5,022 bases of DNA from Atopobiaceae bacterium (GCA_015258485.1 JABZIF010000077.1:1-5022); one strand, 5' to 3'. Counted from the stretch's first letter, positions 1-5,022 are shown. The notes: generated by a model not told the origin, from the sequence alone. Translations and numbers: made by a program.

Positions 1-601
1 AGCTATGAAGGAAACACCAGCTGTCATGCCTCATCTTCATCTTGCGGTTCAAAGCGGATCTACACGCGTTCTCAAGAAGATGAACCGTAGTTATACGCGA
101 GAAGAGTACCTTGATGTAGTTTCTCGCCTTCGCGCAGCTATTCCAGGACTGGCGCTTTCAACTGATATTATTGTTGGCTTCCCAGGAGAGACCGAGGAAG
201 ACTTTGAGGAAACGCTTTCTTTGGTCAAAGAAGCAGGTTACTCTTCTGCGTACACTTTTATTTACTCTAAGCGTCCAGGAACTCCTGCAGCAAAATATGA
301 GGACAATACGCCTCATGAGGTCATCCAAGAGCGCTTTGACAGACTTGCAGAGCTTGTTGCTCAGCAGGCGCATGAAGCCAATCAGATAGATCTGAATACT
401 ACGCAGGCAGTTCTTGTCGAGGGGACCTCTAAGCGTGATGATTCCGTTATGGTGGGACATAGCGAGAAGAACCAAACAGTTCACTTCAATTTGCCAGAAG
501 GCTACACGTCAGAAGATCTTATCGGAAAAATTGTTGATGTTCATATTGATGAGGCTCGTACTTGGTACCTGCGTGGAACCATGGAGTCTGATCCACGATG
601 A
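1..601 (+). CDS. miaB: tRNA-2-methylthio-N6-dimethylallyladenosine synthase MiaB, C-terminal part (5' end cut by window)
   Basis: This is the 3' part of a radical-SAM methylthiotransferase that adds a methylthio group to i6A37 in tRNAs reading UNN codons, giving ms2i6A37. The reading frame is open from the first base, so the N-terminal UPF0004 domain and the CxxxCxxC cluster motif lie upstream. The visible part covers the end of the radical-SAM barrel and the C-terminal TRAM RNA-binding domain. Counting from the ATG at 5, the landmarks are HLAVQSGS (12-19), [15 protein letters not shown] (53-67), YSKRPGTPA (87-95) and the TRAM domain at about 130-193. The VQSGS and GFPGET motifs and the RPGTPA stretch are typical of MiaB. 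One oddity is Ala14 where the family usually has Pro (HLPVQSGS). The stop codon overlaps the miaA start as ATGA, so the two genes are probably translationally coupled. Related MtaB or RimO is less likely given the RPGTPA stretch and the miaA neighbour. Confidence 0.93.
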   Translation, partial: AMKETPAVMPHLHLAVQSGSTRVLKKMNRSYTREEYLDVVSRLRAAIPGLALSTDIIVGFPGETEEDFEETLSLVKEAGYSSAYTFIYSKRPGTPAAKYEDNTPHEVIQERFDRLAELVAQQAHEANQIDLNTTQAVLVEGTSKRDDSVMVGHSEKNQTVHFNLPEGYTSEDLIGKIVDVHIDEARTWYLRGTMESDPR

Positions 602-1533
602 GCTCTTATGGCTCGGTCATCTGTATTGTGGGTCCTACTGCTTCGGGCAAAAGTTCCTTATCTGAGCTGGTAGCAAAGAAGCTTAAGACCTCTGTCATTT
701 CTGTTGACGCAATGCAGGTCTACCGTGGCATGAATATCGGTACCGCTAAAACTCCTGTTGAGGAGCGAGAAGTTCCTCTTCTGATGGTAGATTGTGCCAA
801 CATCTCAGAAGAATATTCTGTTCAGATGTTTCAGGTGGCAGCTCGCACAGAAGCTCATAAGCTTATAGATGCTGGTAAAGTTCCCGTATTTTGTGGCGGA
901 ACGGGCCTCTATCTTGATTCGATTATTGATCAGATGGAGTTTCCTTCTGGATCAATTAAGTCTCTAGTACGAACTCGCTATGAAAAGCTTGCAGAAGAAC
1001 TTGGTGCAGAGGGCTTGCACGATCTTCTCGCTACAAAAGATGCAGCAAGTGCAGAGCTCATTCACCCAAATAACGTACGACGCGTTGTAAGGGCTTTAGA
1101 GCTCTTAGAAGAAGGCAAGTCGTATGCTACTCATCATAAGGGTCTAAAGGCTCATACACCGTATTTTGACGCTCAGATATGGGGTCTTGCGATGGATCGT
1201 CAGCGACTGTATGAGCGAATCAATTTCCGAGTTGATCTTATGTTTGAACAAGGACTTGTTGAAGAGGTTCAGAGACTTATTGAGGCTGGTTTATCTGAGC
1301 ACTGTACGGCTGGTCAGGCAATTGGCTACAAAGAGTTCTTTGCGTACTTTGCAGGGGAGCAATCACTTAAGCAAACGTGTGAGCATATTAAGCAGCACAC
1401 CAGACAGTATGCTAAGCGGCAGATTTCTTGGCTTAAACGCGATGGTCGAGTCAGGTGGCTTGATATGGATCAACTTACACCTGAAGATGCACTTAAAATG
1501 ATTATTGCGCAGTATTCTGACGTACAATGTTAG
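598..1533 (+). CDS. miaA: tRNA dimethylallyltransferase MiaA
   Basis: MiaA transfers a dimethylallyl group from DMAPP to N6 of A37 in tRNA, which makes the substrate for MiaB encoded just upstream. The protein is 311 residues, the usual family length. An N-terminal P-loop GPTASGKSS lies at 12-20. [15 protein letters not shown] lies at 37-51, with Asp37 at the conserved catalytic-base position. GGTGLYL begins at 99, QAIGYKE lies at 240-246, and the C-terminal [12 protein letters not shown] at 271-282 is characteristic. The segment that usually reads HHLIDxxxP is [12 protein letters not shown] here, keeping the Asp but not the His pair; EYSV follows as expected. The start ATG overlaps the miaB stop in an ATGA, with GGAG at 583-586, a rather long 11 bases upstream, which suggests translational coupling. 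It is the second gene of the miaB-miaA-hflX block. Confidence 0.96.
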   Translation: MSSYGSVICIVGPTASGKSSLSELVAKKLKTSVISVDAMQVYRGMNIGTAKTPVEEREVPLLMVDCANISEEYSVQMFQVAARTEAHKLIDAGKVPVFCGGTGLYLDSIIDQMEFPSGSIKSLVRTRYEKLAEELGAEGLHDLLATKDAASAELIHPNNVRRVVRALELLEEGKSYATHHKGLKAHTPYFDAQIWGLAMDRQRLYERINFRVDLMFEQGLVEEVQRLIEAGLSEHCTAGQAIGYKEFFAYFAGEQSLKQTCEHIKQHTRQYAKRQISWLKRDGRVRWLDMDQLTPEDALKMIIAQYSDVQC

Positions 1534-1573
1534 TAGGAAGCATCAAAATCTAACGTATTACCTTGTCTTAGAT

Positions 1574-1579
1574 AGGGAG
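1574..1579 (+). promoter_or_regulatory. Probable Shine-Dalgarno of hflX
   Basis: AGGGAG lies three bases before the ATG at 1583. The spacing is shorter than the usual 5-9 bases, but it is the only purine-rich site in the 49-base gap after miaA. It supports 1583 over the upstream in-frame TTG at 1505. Confidence 0.5.
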
Positions 1580-1582
1580 TTT

Positions 1583-2896
1583 ATGGGTCGATTTGTTCCA
1601 TTTTCAACTGCTCCAAAAGTCGAACGCGCAATTCTTGTAGGCGTTGATTACGGCAAAAGTGATTGGTCACTTGAAGAATCAATGGACGAGTTGGAACGAC
1701 TGACGCAAACTGATGGCGCTGAAGTCTTTATGCGTATTACGCAGAAGCTTGATGCTCCTGTGCCTAAGACGTTTATTGGTAAAGGTAAAACAGAAGAGCT
1801 TATTTCTCTTGTGAAAAACACCAATACTGATGTGGTCATTTTTGATGATGAACTTACACCTTCTCAGCAATCTAATTTAGAGAAACTGCTTGGTGAGCCG
1901 GTTAAAGTTATTGACCGTACAGCGCTTATTCTTGATATCTTTGGTATTCACGCTCGCACTAAAGAAGGTCGACTTCAGGTACAGCTTGCGCAGCTCCAGT
2001 ACGTACTTCCAAGGCTTCGCGGCATGTGGAGTCATCTTGTGGGAGAGCAAACTCGCGGTGGTATTGGTAGTCGTTTTGGTCAGGGTGAAAGTCAGCTTGA
2101 GGTTGACCGTCGTCTTATAAGAAAGCGCATTTCAACCCTTAAAAATGAGCTTAAACAGCTTGGCCAAAGGCGAGAAGTTCAGTCTAAGTCCAGATGGAAT
2201 TCTGGTACTTTCAGTGTTTCATTTGTTGGTTATACCAATGCAGGTAAATCTACGCTTTTGAATCAGCTAACTGGCGCAGATGTATATGCAAAAGATGAGC
2301 TCTTTGCAACACTTGACCCAACTACCAGGGCATTATCTCTTGATGAGGGTAGAAAAATTGTCCTTACAGATACCGTTGGATTTATTCAAAAGCTTCCAAC
2401 AAATCTGATTGAGTCTTTTAAATCTACTTTGGTAGAAGCTCAGGAAGCAGATCTTTTGCTGTTGGTTGCTGATGCAACAGATAAGAATCTTTCTAAAGAA
2501 ATTGCAGTTGTTCGTAGTATCTTGAAAGATATCGAAGCCGATAAAAGCGATCAGGTTCTTGTATTAAACAAGGTTGATCTTCTCTCTGAGCAAGAACTTC
2601 AAATGCTCAAGGCGCTCTATCCAGATGCTGTGTTTATTTCTGCACAGAAAGGCACAGGCATTAATGGTCTTCTCCATAAAATTCAGGAGATAGCTAGCGC
2701 TGGTGACAAGGTGGTTAGTGCACTCATTCCGTTCAATAAGGGAGCCCTTGTTAAGTCAGTTCACGAGAGATGTCAACTTTTACATGAGCAATATGTTGCT
2801 GAAGGACTTTTACTATCAGTTAAAGCTGACACCTATATGCAGGCACTTTTAGAGTCTTATGTTGTATCAGAAGACGATATTTTGACTGATGAATAA
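1583..2896 (+). CDS. hflX: Ribosome-associated GTPase HflX
   Basis: HflX is a translational GTPase-family protein that binds the large ribosomal subunit and, in studied bacteria, splits stalled or stressed ribosomes. With the ATG at 1583 it has 437 residues, a normal length. The N-terminal HflX domain includes RTKEGRLQVQL (125-135), and the glycine-rich linker GEQTRGGIGSRFGQGE lies at 154-169. A coiled stretch leads into the G domain: G1 GYTNAGKST (216-224), G2 region FATLDPTTR (241-249), G3 DTVGF (263-267), G4 NKVD (329-332) and G5 SAQKG (353-357). All nucleotide-binding motifs are intact. The frame is open upstream to a TTG at 1505 inside miaA, but nothing there looks like a conserved start or Shine-Dalgarno. 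AGGGAG (1574-1579) lies 3 bases before the chosen ATG, which is close but usable. It probably shares the miaBA transcript after a 49-base gap. Its 3' end overlaps the convergent gene by 30 bases. Confidence 0.95.
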   Translation: MGRFVPFSTAPKVERAILVGVDYGKSDWSLEESMDELERLTQTDGAEVFMRITQKLDAPVPKTFIGKGKTEELISLVKNTNTDVVIFDDELTPSQQSNLEKLLGEPVKVIDRTALILDIFGIHARTKEGRLQVQLAQLQYVLPRLRGMWSHLVGEQTRGGIGSRFGQGESQLEVDRRLIRKRISTLKNELKQLGQRREVQSKSRWNSGTFSVSFVGYTNAGKSTLLNQLTGADVYAKDELFATLDPTTRALSLDEGRKIVLTDTVGFIQKLPTNLIESFKSTLVEAQEADLLLLVADATDKNLSKEIAVVRSILKDIEADKSDQVLVLNKVDLLSEQELQMLKALYPDAVFISAQKGTGINGLLHKIQEIASAGDKVVSALIPFNKGALVKSVHERCQLLHEQYVAEGLLLSVKADTYMQALLESYVVSEDDILTDE

Positions 2897-3631
2897 GGCA
2901 ATAAGCAGCAAAATTGGTTGATGCAAAATATAAATGAGAAGCGAATGTTTTCCCATTTCTGTTACTAAGGGAAGGGAAAACGTTTTCATCCAGTCAGGAT
3001 AGCCTTCTTCTTTGAATTGTCTGTTAAAAGCAGCACCGCTTAAATATAAGAACAAATAGGGGAGTAGTGGGTAGTAATCTCCTGATGAAAAAGTTGGAGA
3101 AGGAAATCCAGCCCAGGCTAAATATGGTGTTTGATACAACTCTTTAGGTAACGAGAAAATCATGTTGCCTACACCAATGTGTCCAGCAGAAATTGGAATG
3201 CAAACAATAAAAATTAAAAGAAAAAGAATTGCCGCTGCATATCCTTTTGGTACAACAATAAAGCGTGAAATAAGAGCTTCTACAAGGGTACATGACGCCA
3301 TGCAAAAGAAAATACCAAAAGTAATAGGTGTGTCAACTTTTGCAAAGGTGGTAGCTGTAAATATTGCAAGAGCAACAAGACTGTATACCCCTGTACGCTT
3401 AAAAGAGTTCTTTGAAAAAGCACACATGCAACCAGCGATAAAAATAAAAGGATACGAAATTGATGGAATCCAGACTTGCATGAGTAATGGAGTGAACCAA
3501 GTAAGTTTGATATGTGAAATAAAAAACAAATCATAGGTAAAGTGAAACAGAATCATTGAAACTACCGAGAGTCCTCGAATAGTATCAAAGAACGTTATCC
3601 TACCTTTGGATTCTTTTAATTTCACACCCAT
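2867..3631 (-). CDS. DUF1624 / heparan-alpha-glucosaminide N-acetyltransferase-like membrane protein
   Basis: This 254-residue, strongly hydrophobic protein has about six to eight predicted membrane segments, near 14-37, 50-72, 80-97, 103-125, 131-153, 186-203 and 229-250. The N-terminal pattern R11...D16TIRG20 followed by MILFHFTYDL (26-35), the SYPFIFIAG segment (59-67), FGIFF (105-109) and the C-terminal GKHSLLIYILHQP (227-239) match the DUF1624 family. That family is related to lysosomal HGSNAT, a transmembrane acyltransferase, so an acetyl or acyl transfer to an envelope sugar is plausible; the substrate is unknown. Many relatives read FGILH where this protein has FGIFF, so a commonly seen His is missing. 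The gene starts 7 bases after the lexA stop, with no good Shine-Dalgarno (AGG is over 20 bases away), so translation probably depends on coupling to lexA and expression on the lexA promoter. GC looks somewhat lower than in miaB or miaA, as expected for a membrane protein. Family call fairly secure, function open. Confidence 0.8.
   Translation of the reverse strand: MGVKLKESKGRITFFDTIRGLSVVSMILFHFTYDLFFISHIKLTWFTPLLMQVWIPSISYPFIFIAGCMCAFSKNSFKRTGVYSLVALAIFTATTFAKVDTPITFGIFFCMASCTLVEALISRFIVVPKGYAAAILFLLIFIVCIPISAGHIGVGNMIFSLPKELYQTPYLAWAGFPSPTFSSGDYYPLLPYLFLYLSGAAFNRQFKEEGYPDWMKTFSLPLVTEMGKHSLLIYILHQPILLLIALFISQNIVF
2944..2984. repeat. Inverted repeat inside the 3' part of the DUF1624 gene, downstream of hflX
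   Basis: GTTTTCCC at 2947-2954 is the exact reverse complement of GGGAAAAC at 2974-2981. Allowing a G-T pair, the stem extends outward to 2944 and 2984 (AATGTTTTCCC against GGGAAAACGTT) around a 19-base loop. It lies 48 bases after the hflX stop and could act as a weak transcription terminator or attenuation structure for hflX, although only a short T stretch follows (2983-2986). It lies wholly within coding sequence on the other strand, so chance is a real alternative. Confidence 0.35.
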
Positions 3632-3638
3632 ACTATGA

Positions 3639-4292
3639 CTATGAAATTGACCTAATAAGTGCAGTAACTCTACCTAAAATAACGGGATTTTTTACGTAGA
3701 TTGGCTCCATAAAATCATTTTCTGGCTGGAGACGAATGCGATCATTTTCTCTGTAAAACGTTTTAACCGTTGCAGAGTCATCAATGAGAGCGACAACAAT
3801 TTCTCCATCATGAGCATCTTGCTGCTCTTTGACAACAATATAGTCACCATCAAAAATACCAGCGTTAATCATTGATTCTCCGCGTACACGAAGAATAAAG
3901 GAGCTTGAATCTCCAACAATACTTGTTGGAAGAGATAGCGATTCTTCAACGTTTTGCTCAGCAAGAATGGGCGTACCTGCAGCAACACGTCCAACAAGAG
4001 GAAGGCTGATAACATTATTAGCTACATCTTGAGTCACTGGGGCAAGTTTTGCTGTATCAGAGGCGTTAGAAGCTTGGGAAACAATCTTCATAGTACGAGG
4101 CTTCTTTGGGTCTCTATCAATAAGTCCGAACTGCTCAAGAACTTTAAGATGCATGTGCACTGTTGAAGGAGATGCAAGATTAACAGCAGTACCAATCTCT
4201 CTTACTGAGGGGGGATAGCCATGCTGATCTGTGTAAGAACAGATATAGTCATAAATTGCTGCTTGACGCTTGCTAAGTTTGCCTTTTGGCAT
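3639..4292 (-). CDS. lexA: SOS response transcriptional repressor LexA
   Basis: LexA represses DNA-damage genes and cuts itself when stimulated by RecA filaments. The 217-residue protein has an N-terminal winged helix-turn-helix (about 5-70) with the typical GYPPSVREIG (25-34) and SPSTVHMHLKVLEQFGLI (41-58). The linker has the Ala105-Gly106 cleavage site in VGRVAAGTP, and the C-terminal S24 peptidase domain has Ser140 (RGESM) and Lys177 (ATVKTFY) as catalytic dyad. All key residues are present, so it should be fully autocleavable. I chose the ATG at 4292 because AAGGAGG lies 5 bases before it. An in-frame ATG at 4316 would add eight residues (MKKKKEAH), but it has no ribosome-binding site and lies at or upstream of the predicted transcription start. 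The divergent region carries SOS boxes, so the gene is autoregulated. The DUF1624 gene follows after 7 bases, probably in the same transcript. Confidence 0.97.
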   Translation of the reverse strand: MPKGKLSKRQAAIYDYICSYTDQHGYPPSVREIGTAVNLASPSTVHMHLKVLEQFGLIDRDPKKPRTMKIVSQASNASDTAKLAPVTQDVANNVISLPLVGRVAAGTPILAEQNVEESLSLPTSIVGDSSSFILRVRGESMINAGIFDGDYIVVKEQQDAHDGEIVVALIDDSATVKTFYRENDRIRLQPENDFMEPIYVKNPVILGRVTALIRSIS

Positions 4293-4297
4293 ATGAG

Positions 4298-4304
4298 CCT
4301 CCTT
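4298..4304 (-). promoter_or_regulatory. Shine-Dalgarno of lexA (decides the start)
   Basis: Read on the minus strand this is AAGGAGG, a near-perfect anti-16S match five bases before the ATG at 4292. It lies downstream of the alternative in-frame ATG at 4316, so it argues clearly for the shorter LexA. Confidence 0.88.
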
Positions 4305-4317
4305 TTTCTTTTTCATA

Positions 4318-4346
4318 ATAATACACGTGTTCTAAAAAATAATCAA
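4318..4346 (-). promoter_or_regulatory. lexA promoter
   Basis: On the minus strand the -35 hexamer TTGATT (4346-4341) and the -10 hexamer TATTAT (4323-4318) are separated by exactly 17 bases. Transcription would start near 4311, leaving an untranslated leader of about 19 bases that includes the AAGGAGG. The two lexA-side SOS-box candidates overlap the -35 (4344-4357) and the -10 (4320-4333), the layout expected for autorepression. Confidence 0.72.
4320..4333. promoter_or_regulatory. Candidate SOS (LexA) box A, over the lexA -10
   Basis: AATACACGTGTTCT fits the CGAAC-R-N-R-Y-GTTCG pattern of Gram-positive and actinobacterial LexA at 9 of the 13 defined positions. The right half-site GTTC is exact, while the left half is degenerate (ATAC). 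It is the weakest of the four. Its overlap with the lexA -10 and its 24-base centre-to-centre distance from the next box, the same as in the opposite pair, favour it. Confidence 0.45.
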
Positions 4347-4357
4347 ACGAATGTTCT
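4344..4357. promoter_or_regulatory. Candidate SOS (LexA) box B, over the lexA -35
   Basis: CAAACGAATGTTCT matches CGAAC-RNRY-GTTCG except at position 2 and the last base. The half-sites are AAAC and GTTC with a four-base centre. It overlaps the -35 hexamer of the lexA promoter, so binding would block RNA polymerase on the lexA side. Confidence 0.75.
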
Positions 4358-4366
4358 ATTTTCTTC

Positions 4367-4395
4367 TTGACACGAACAAATGTACTAAATATTAT
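4367..4395 (+). promoter_or_regulatory. Promoter of the LysM gene
   Basis: A consensus -35 TTGACA (4367-4372) and a -10 TATTAT (4390-4395) are separated by 17 bases. The expected start is near 4401-4403, which leaves a leader of about 77 bases. SOS boxes sit in the spacer (4373-4386) and over the start site (4397-4410), so a strong promoter held off by LexA is the natural reading. Confidence 0.82.
4373..4386. promoter_or_regulatory. Candidate SOS (LexA) box C, in the LysM promoter spacer
   Basis: CGAACAAATGTACT has a perfect left half CGAAC and a right half GTAC with one change from GTTC. It begins directly after the -35 TTGACA and fills most of the spacer, so LexA bound here would compete with RNA polymerase. 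Confidence 0.75.
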
Positions 4396-4396
4396 T

Positions 4397-4410
4397 AGTA
4401 CAAACGTTCG
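4397..4410. promoter_or_regulatory. Candidate SOS (LexA) box D, at the LysM transcription start
   Basis: AGTACAAACGTTCG has a perfect right half GTTCG and a left half GTAC, and matches the four-base centre rule. It begins one base after the -10 and covers the expected start site. It also lies within an overlapping near-palindrome, GTACAAACGTTCGTAC (4398-4413), perfect except for one base pair. Confidence 0.75.
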
Positions 4411-4448
4411 TACATGACTTTTTGTCCGGTGTATTAGATATAACTAGT

Positions 4449-4468
4449 TCCGTAAAAACTATTACGGA
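4449..4468 (+). promoter_or_regulatory. Leader hairpin overlapping the LysM ribosome-binding site
   Basis: TCCGTAA (4449-4455) pairs perfectly with TTACGGA (4462-4468) around a six-base loop, and one more T-G pair is possible outside. The right arm takes in the first three bases of the Shine-Dalgarno GGAGG (4466-4470). In the mRNA this would partly hide the site and could restrain or time translation. Only the pairing is seen; regulation is inferred. Confidence 0.5.
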
Positions 4469-4470
4469 GG
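4466..4470 (+). promoter_or_regulatory. Shine-Dalgarno of the LysM gene (decides the start)
   Basis: GGAGG lies eight bases before the ATG at 4479, an ideal distance. The frame is open upstream to a TTG at 4422, but that codon has no ribosome-binding site, so 4479 is preferred. A second, out-of-frame ATG at 4474 is only three bases from the site. Confidence 0.85.
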
Positions 4471-4478
4471 GAAATGAT

Positions 4479-4925
4479 ATGAGGCGTATGTACCAGTCAA
4501 AGATGTATCAAGTTAGTGGAACTTCAGCACTTGCTTCTTATAAGCCTGCCTTTAAGATTATTGAAGGTGGAGCAAAGAAGGGCTCTGTTGTACCTCAGCG
4601 TAAGGAAGTTTCTTATATAAAGGCATTAACAAGCAAAGAGGCTTTTATCGCTGGTCTCATTGTTACTGCATCTTTTATTTTTATGTTTGCAGTTTCTTTC
4701 CTTCGTACAACTGCTATTAATTCATTTGCAACCTCTGTAATGGATAGTGCTTCACAAACAATTACCGTTCAAAGCAGTGATACGCTGTGGTCAATTGCAG
4801 AGAACAACCCAATTGAAGGCGTGTCTACAGAGCAGCAAGTTAATTGGATTAGGGAAAGAAATAATCTTGATACCTCTCTTTTAAGAGTTGGACAAACCTT
4901 AGAGATCCCATCTGTGTCTAAATAG
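4479..4925 (+). CDS. Membrane-anchored LysM protein, candidate SOS-induced cell division suppressor (YneA/DivS/ChiZ-like)
   Basis: The 148-residue protein has a basic N-terminal segment of about 53 residues, one transmembrane helix at about 55-75 (AFIAGLIVTASF and following) and an extracytoplasmic C-terminal LysM peptidoglycan-binding domain at about 94-144. The LysM part shows TITVQSSDTLWSIAENN at 94-110 and ends RVGQTLEIP (136-144), the standard start and end of the fold. No enzymatic domain is visible. The gene is divergent from lexA and shares an SOS-box-rich control region with it. That is exactly the position and build of Bacillus YneA, Corynebacterium DivS and mycobacterial Rv2719c/ChiZ, which block division during DNA damage. 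Sequence identity with these is not claimed; the role is inferred from architecture, position and LexA boxes. The 53-residue cytoplasmic segment is longer than in YneA and closer to the actinobacterial proteins. A general LysM cell-wall protein is the fallback. Confidence 0.82.
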   Translation: MRRMYQSKMYQVSGTSALASYKPAFKIIEGGAKKGSVVPQRKEVSYIKALTSKEAFIAGLIVTASFIFMFAVSFLRTTAINSFATSVMDSASQTITVQSSDTLWSIAENNPIEGVSTEQQVNWIRERNNLDTSLLRVGQTLEIPSVSK

Positions 4926-4957
4926 TAAATATTTATGTAAATTTCTCTCGGAATTCT

Positions 4958-4970
4958 GTGTTGATAACAC
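4958..4970. promoter_or_regulatory. Inverted repeat over the -35 of the downstream promoter, possible operator
   Basis: GTGTT (4958-4962) and AACAC (4966-4970) are exact reverse complements around GAT. The repeat covers the whole -35 TTGATA, so a repressor site is possible. It does not fit the LexA box and is not an obvious NrdR box. Five-base arms can easily arise by chance. Confidence 0.3.
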
Positions 4971-4988
4971 TCAATACCTGCGTAAAAT
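4961..4988 (+). promoter_or_regulatory. Promoter for the gene beyond the window end
   Basis: A -35 TTGATA (4961-4966) and a -10 TAAAAT (4983-4988) are separated by 16 bases, with the expected start near 4995. A purine-rich AAAAGGGGA (5010-5018) follows and could be the Shine-Dalgarno of a gene starting just after 5022. In actinobacterial gene order nrdR is often close to lexA, but nothing of that gene is visible here. Confidence 0.6.
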
Positions 4989-5009
4989 GGTATCTTCCTT
5001 TTATACGAA

Positions 5010-5018
5010 AAAAGGGGA
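5010..5018 (+). promoter_or_regulatory. Possible ribosome-binding site of the next gene
   Basis: AAAAGGGGA lies at the right distance below the 4961-4988 promoter and just before the window ends. CCTTTT at 4997-5002 could pair with AAAAGG (5010-5015), so this site may also be partly hidden in a weak hairpin. Without the following start codon this stays tentative. Confidence 0.35.
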
Positions 5019-5022
5019 TTCC

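Noticed and set aside
158..484. 108-codon minus-strand open frame antisense to miaB
   Set aside because: It lies entirely within the well-conserved miaB coding region and has no start signals or family resemblance.
1505..1582. N-terminal extension of HflX by 26 residues from a TTG inside miaA
   Set aside because: No Shine-Dalgarno lies before 1505, the added residues do not look like the HflX N-terminus, and the ATG at 1583 gives a normal-length protein.
1534..1582. Separate promoter for hflX in the gap after miaA
   Set aside because: No convincing -35/-10 pair at 16-18 bases was found in the 49-base gap, so read-through from miaBA is the simpler reading.
3162..3536. 124-codon plus-strand open frame antisense to the DUF1624 gene
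   Set aside because: It is a shadow of the membrane-protein gene: no ribosome-binding site, no recognisable domain, low-complexity Lys/Arg-rich composition.
4293..4316. Longer LexA starting at the ATG at 4316 (adds MKKKKEAH)
   Set aside because: The AAGGAGG at 4304-4298 serves the ATG at 4292, and the predicted transcription start near 4311 lies downstream of the upstream ATG.
4414..4437. Seven-codon leader peptide (MTFCPVY) in the LysM mRNA leader
   Set aside because: No ribosome-binding site precedes it, and there is no terminator/antiterminator arrangement or run of regulatory codons.
4926..4950. Rho-independent terminator after the LysM gene
   Set aside because: Only AT-rich palindromes such as TAAATATTTA (4926-4935) are present, with no GC stem followed by a T run.

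Overview
The window comes from a bacterial chromosome of moderate to low GC (roughly 40%, estimated by eye). Gene order and SOS-box style suggest a Gram-positive organism. The tRNA-modification genes, hflX, lexA and a divergent LysM gene resemble the miaB-miaA-hflX-lexA neighbourhood of Actinobacteria. The low GC would fit a low-GC actinobacterium such as the Coriobacteriia, although a Firmicutes source cannot be excluded by reading alone. All genes look intact and ordinary chromosomal. No insertion sequence, CRISPR array, tRNA, rRNA or prophage was seen.

Layout. On the plus strand, the 3' part of miaB (1-601) overlaps miaA (598-1533) by four bases (ATGA) and is followed after 49 bases by hflX (1583-2896). 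MiaA and MiaB carry out successive steps of the same tRNA modification (i6A37, then ms2i6A37), and HflX is a ribosome-binding GTPase, so this block is a translation operon. On the minus strand, lexA (4292-3639) is followed after 7 bases by a multi-pass membrane protein of the DUF1624 / heparan-alpha-glucosaminide N-acetyltransferase-like family (3631-2867). The last 30 bases of that gene overlap the 3' end of hflX tail to tail.

The most informative part is the 186-base divergent region between lexA and a small membrane-anchored LysM protein (4479-4925, plus). It holds two good sigma-70-type promoters facing away from each other, each with exactly 17 bp between its hexamers. It also holds four SOS-box-like palindromes (CGAAC-N4-GTTCG type), one pair on each promoter. 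LexA should therefore repress itself, the co-transcribed membrane acyltransferase-like gene and the LysM gene. In position and architecture the LysM protein matches the SOS-induced division suppressors YneA (Bacillus), DivS (Corynebacterium) and Rv2719c/ChiZ (Mycobacterium). Its 5' leader contains a hairpin that takes in part of the ribosome-binding site.

The last 97 bases hold no gene, but they contain a promoter (TTGATA-16-TAAAAT) overlapped by a small inverted repeat and a likely Shine-Dalgarno sequence. The next gene therefore probably starts just past the window end; nrdR is the guess from actinobacterial gene order. No stretch longer than about 190 bases lacks a gene. I found no clearly unprecedented system. 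The best leads are the four-box SOS control region, the LysM division-suppressor candidate and the membrane acyltransferase-like gene coupled to lexA.
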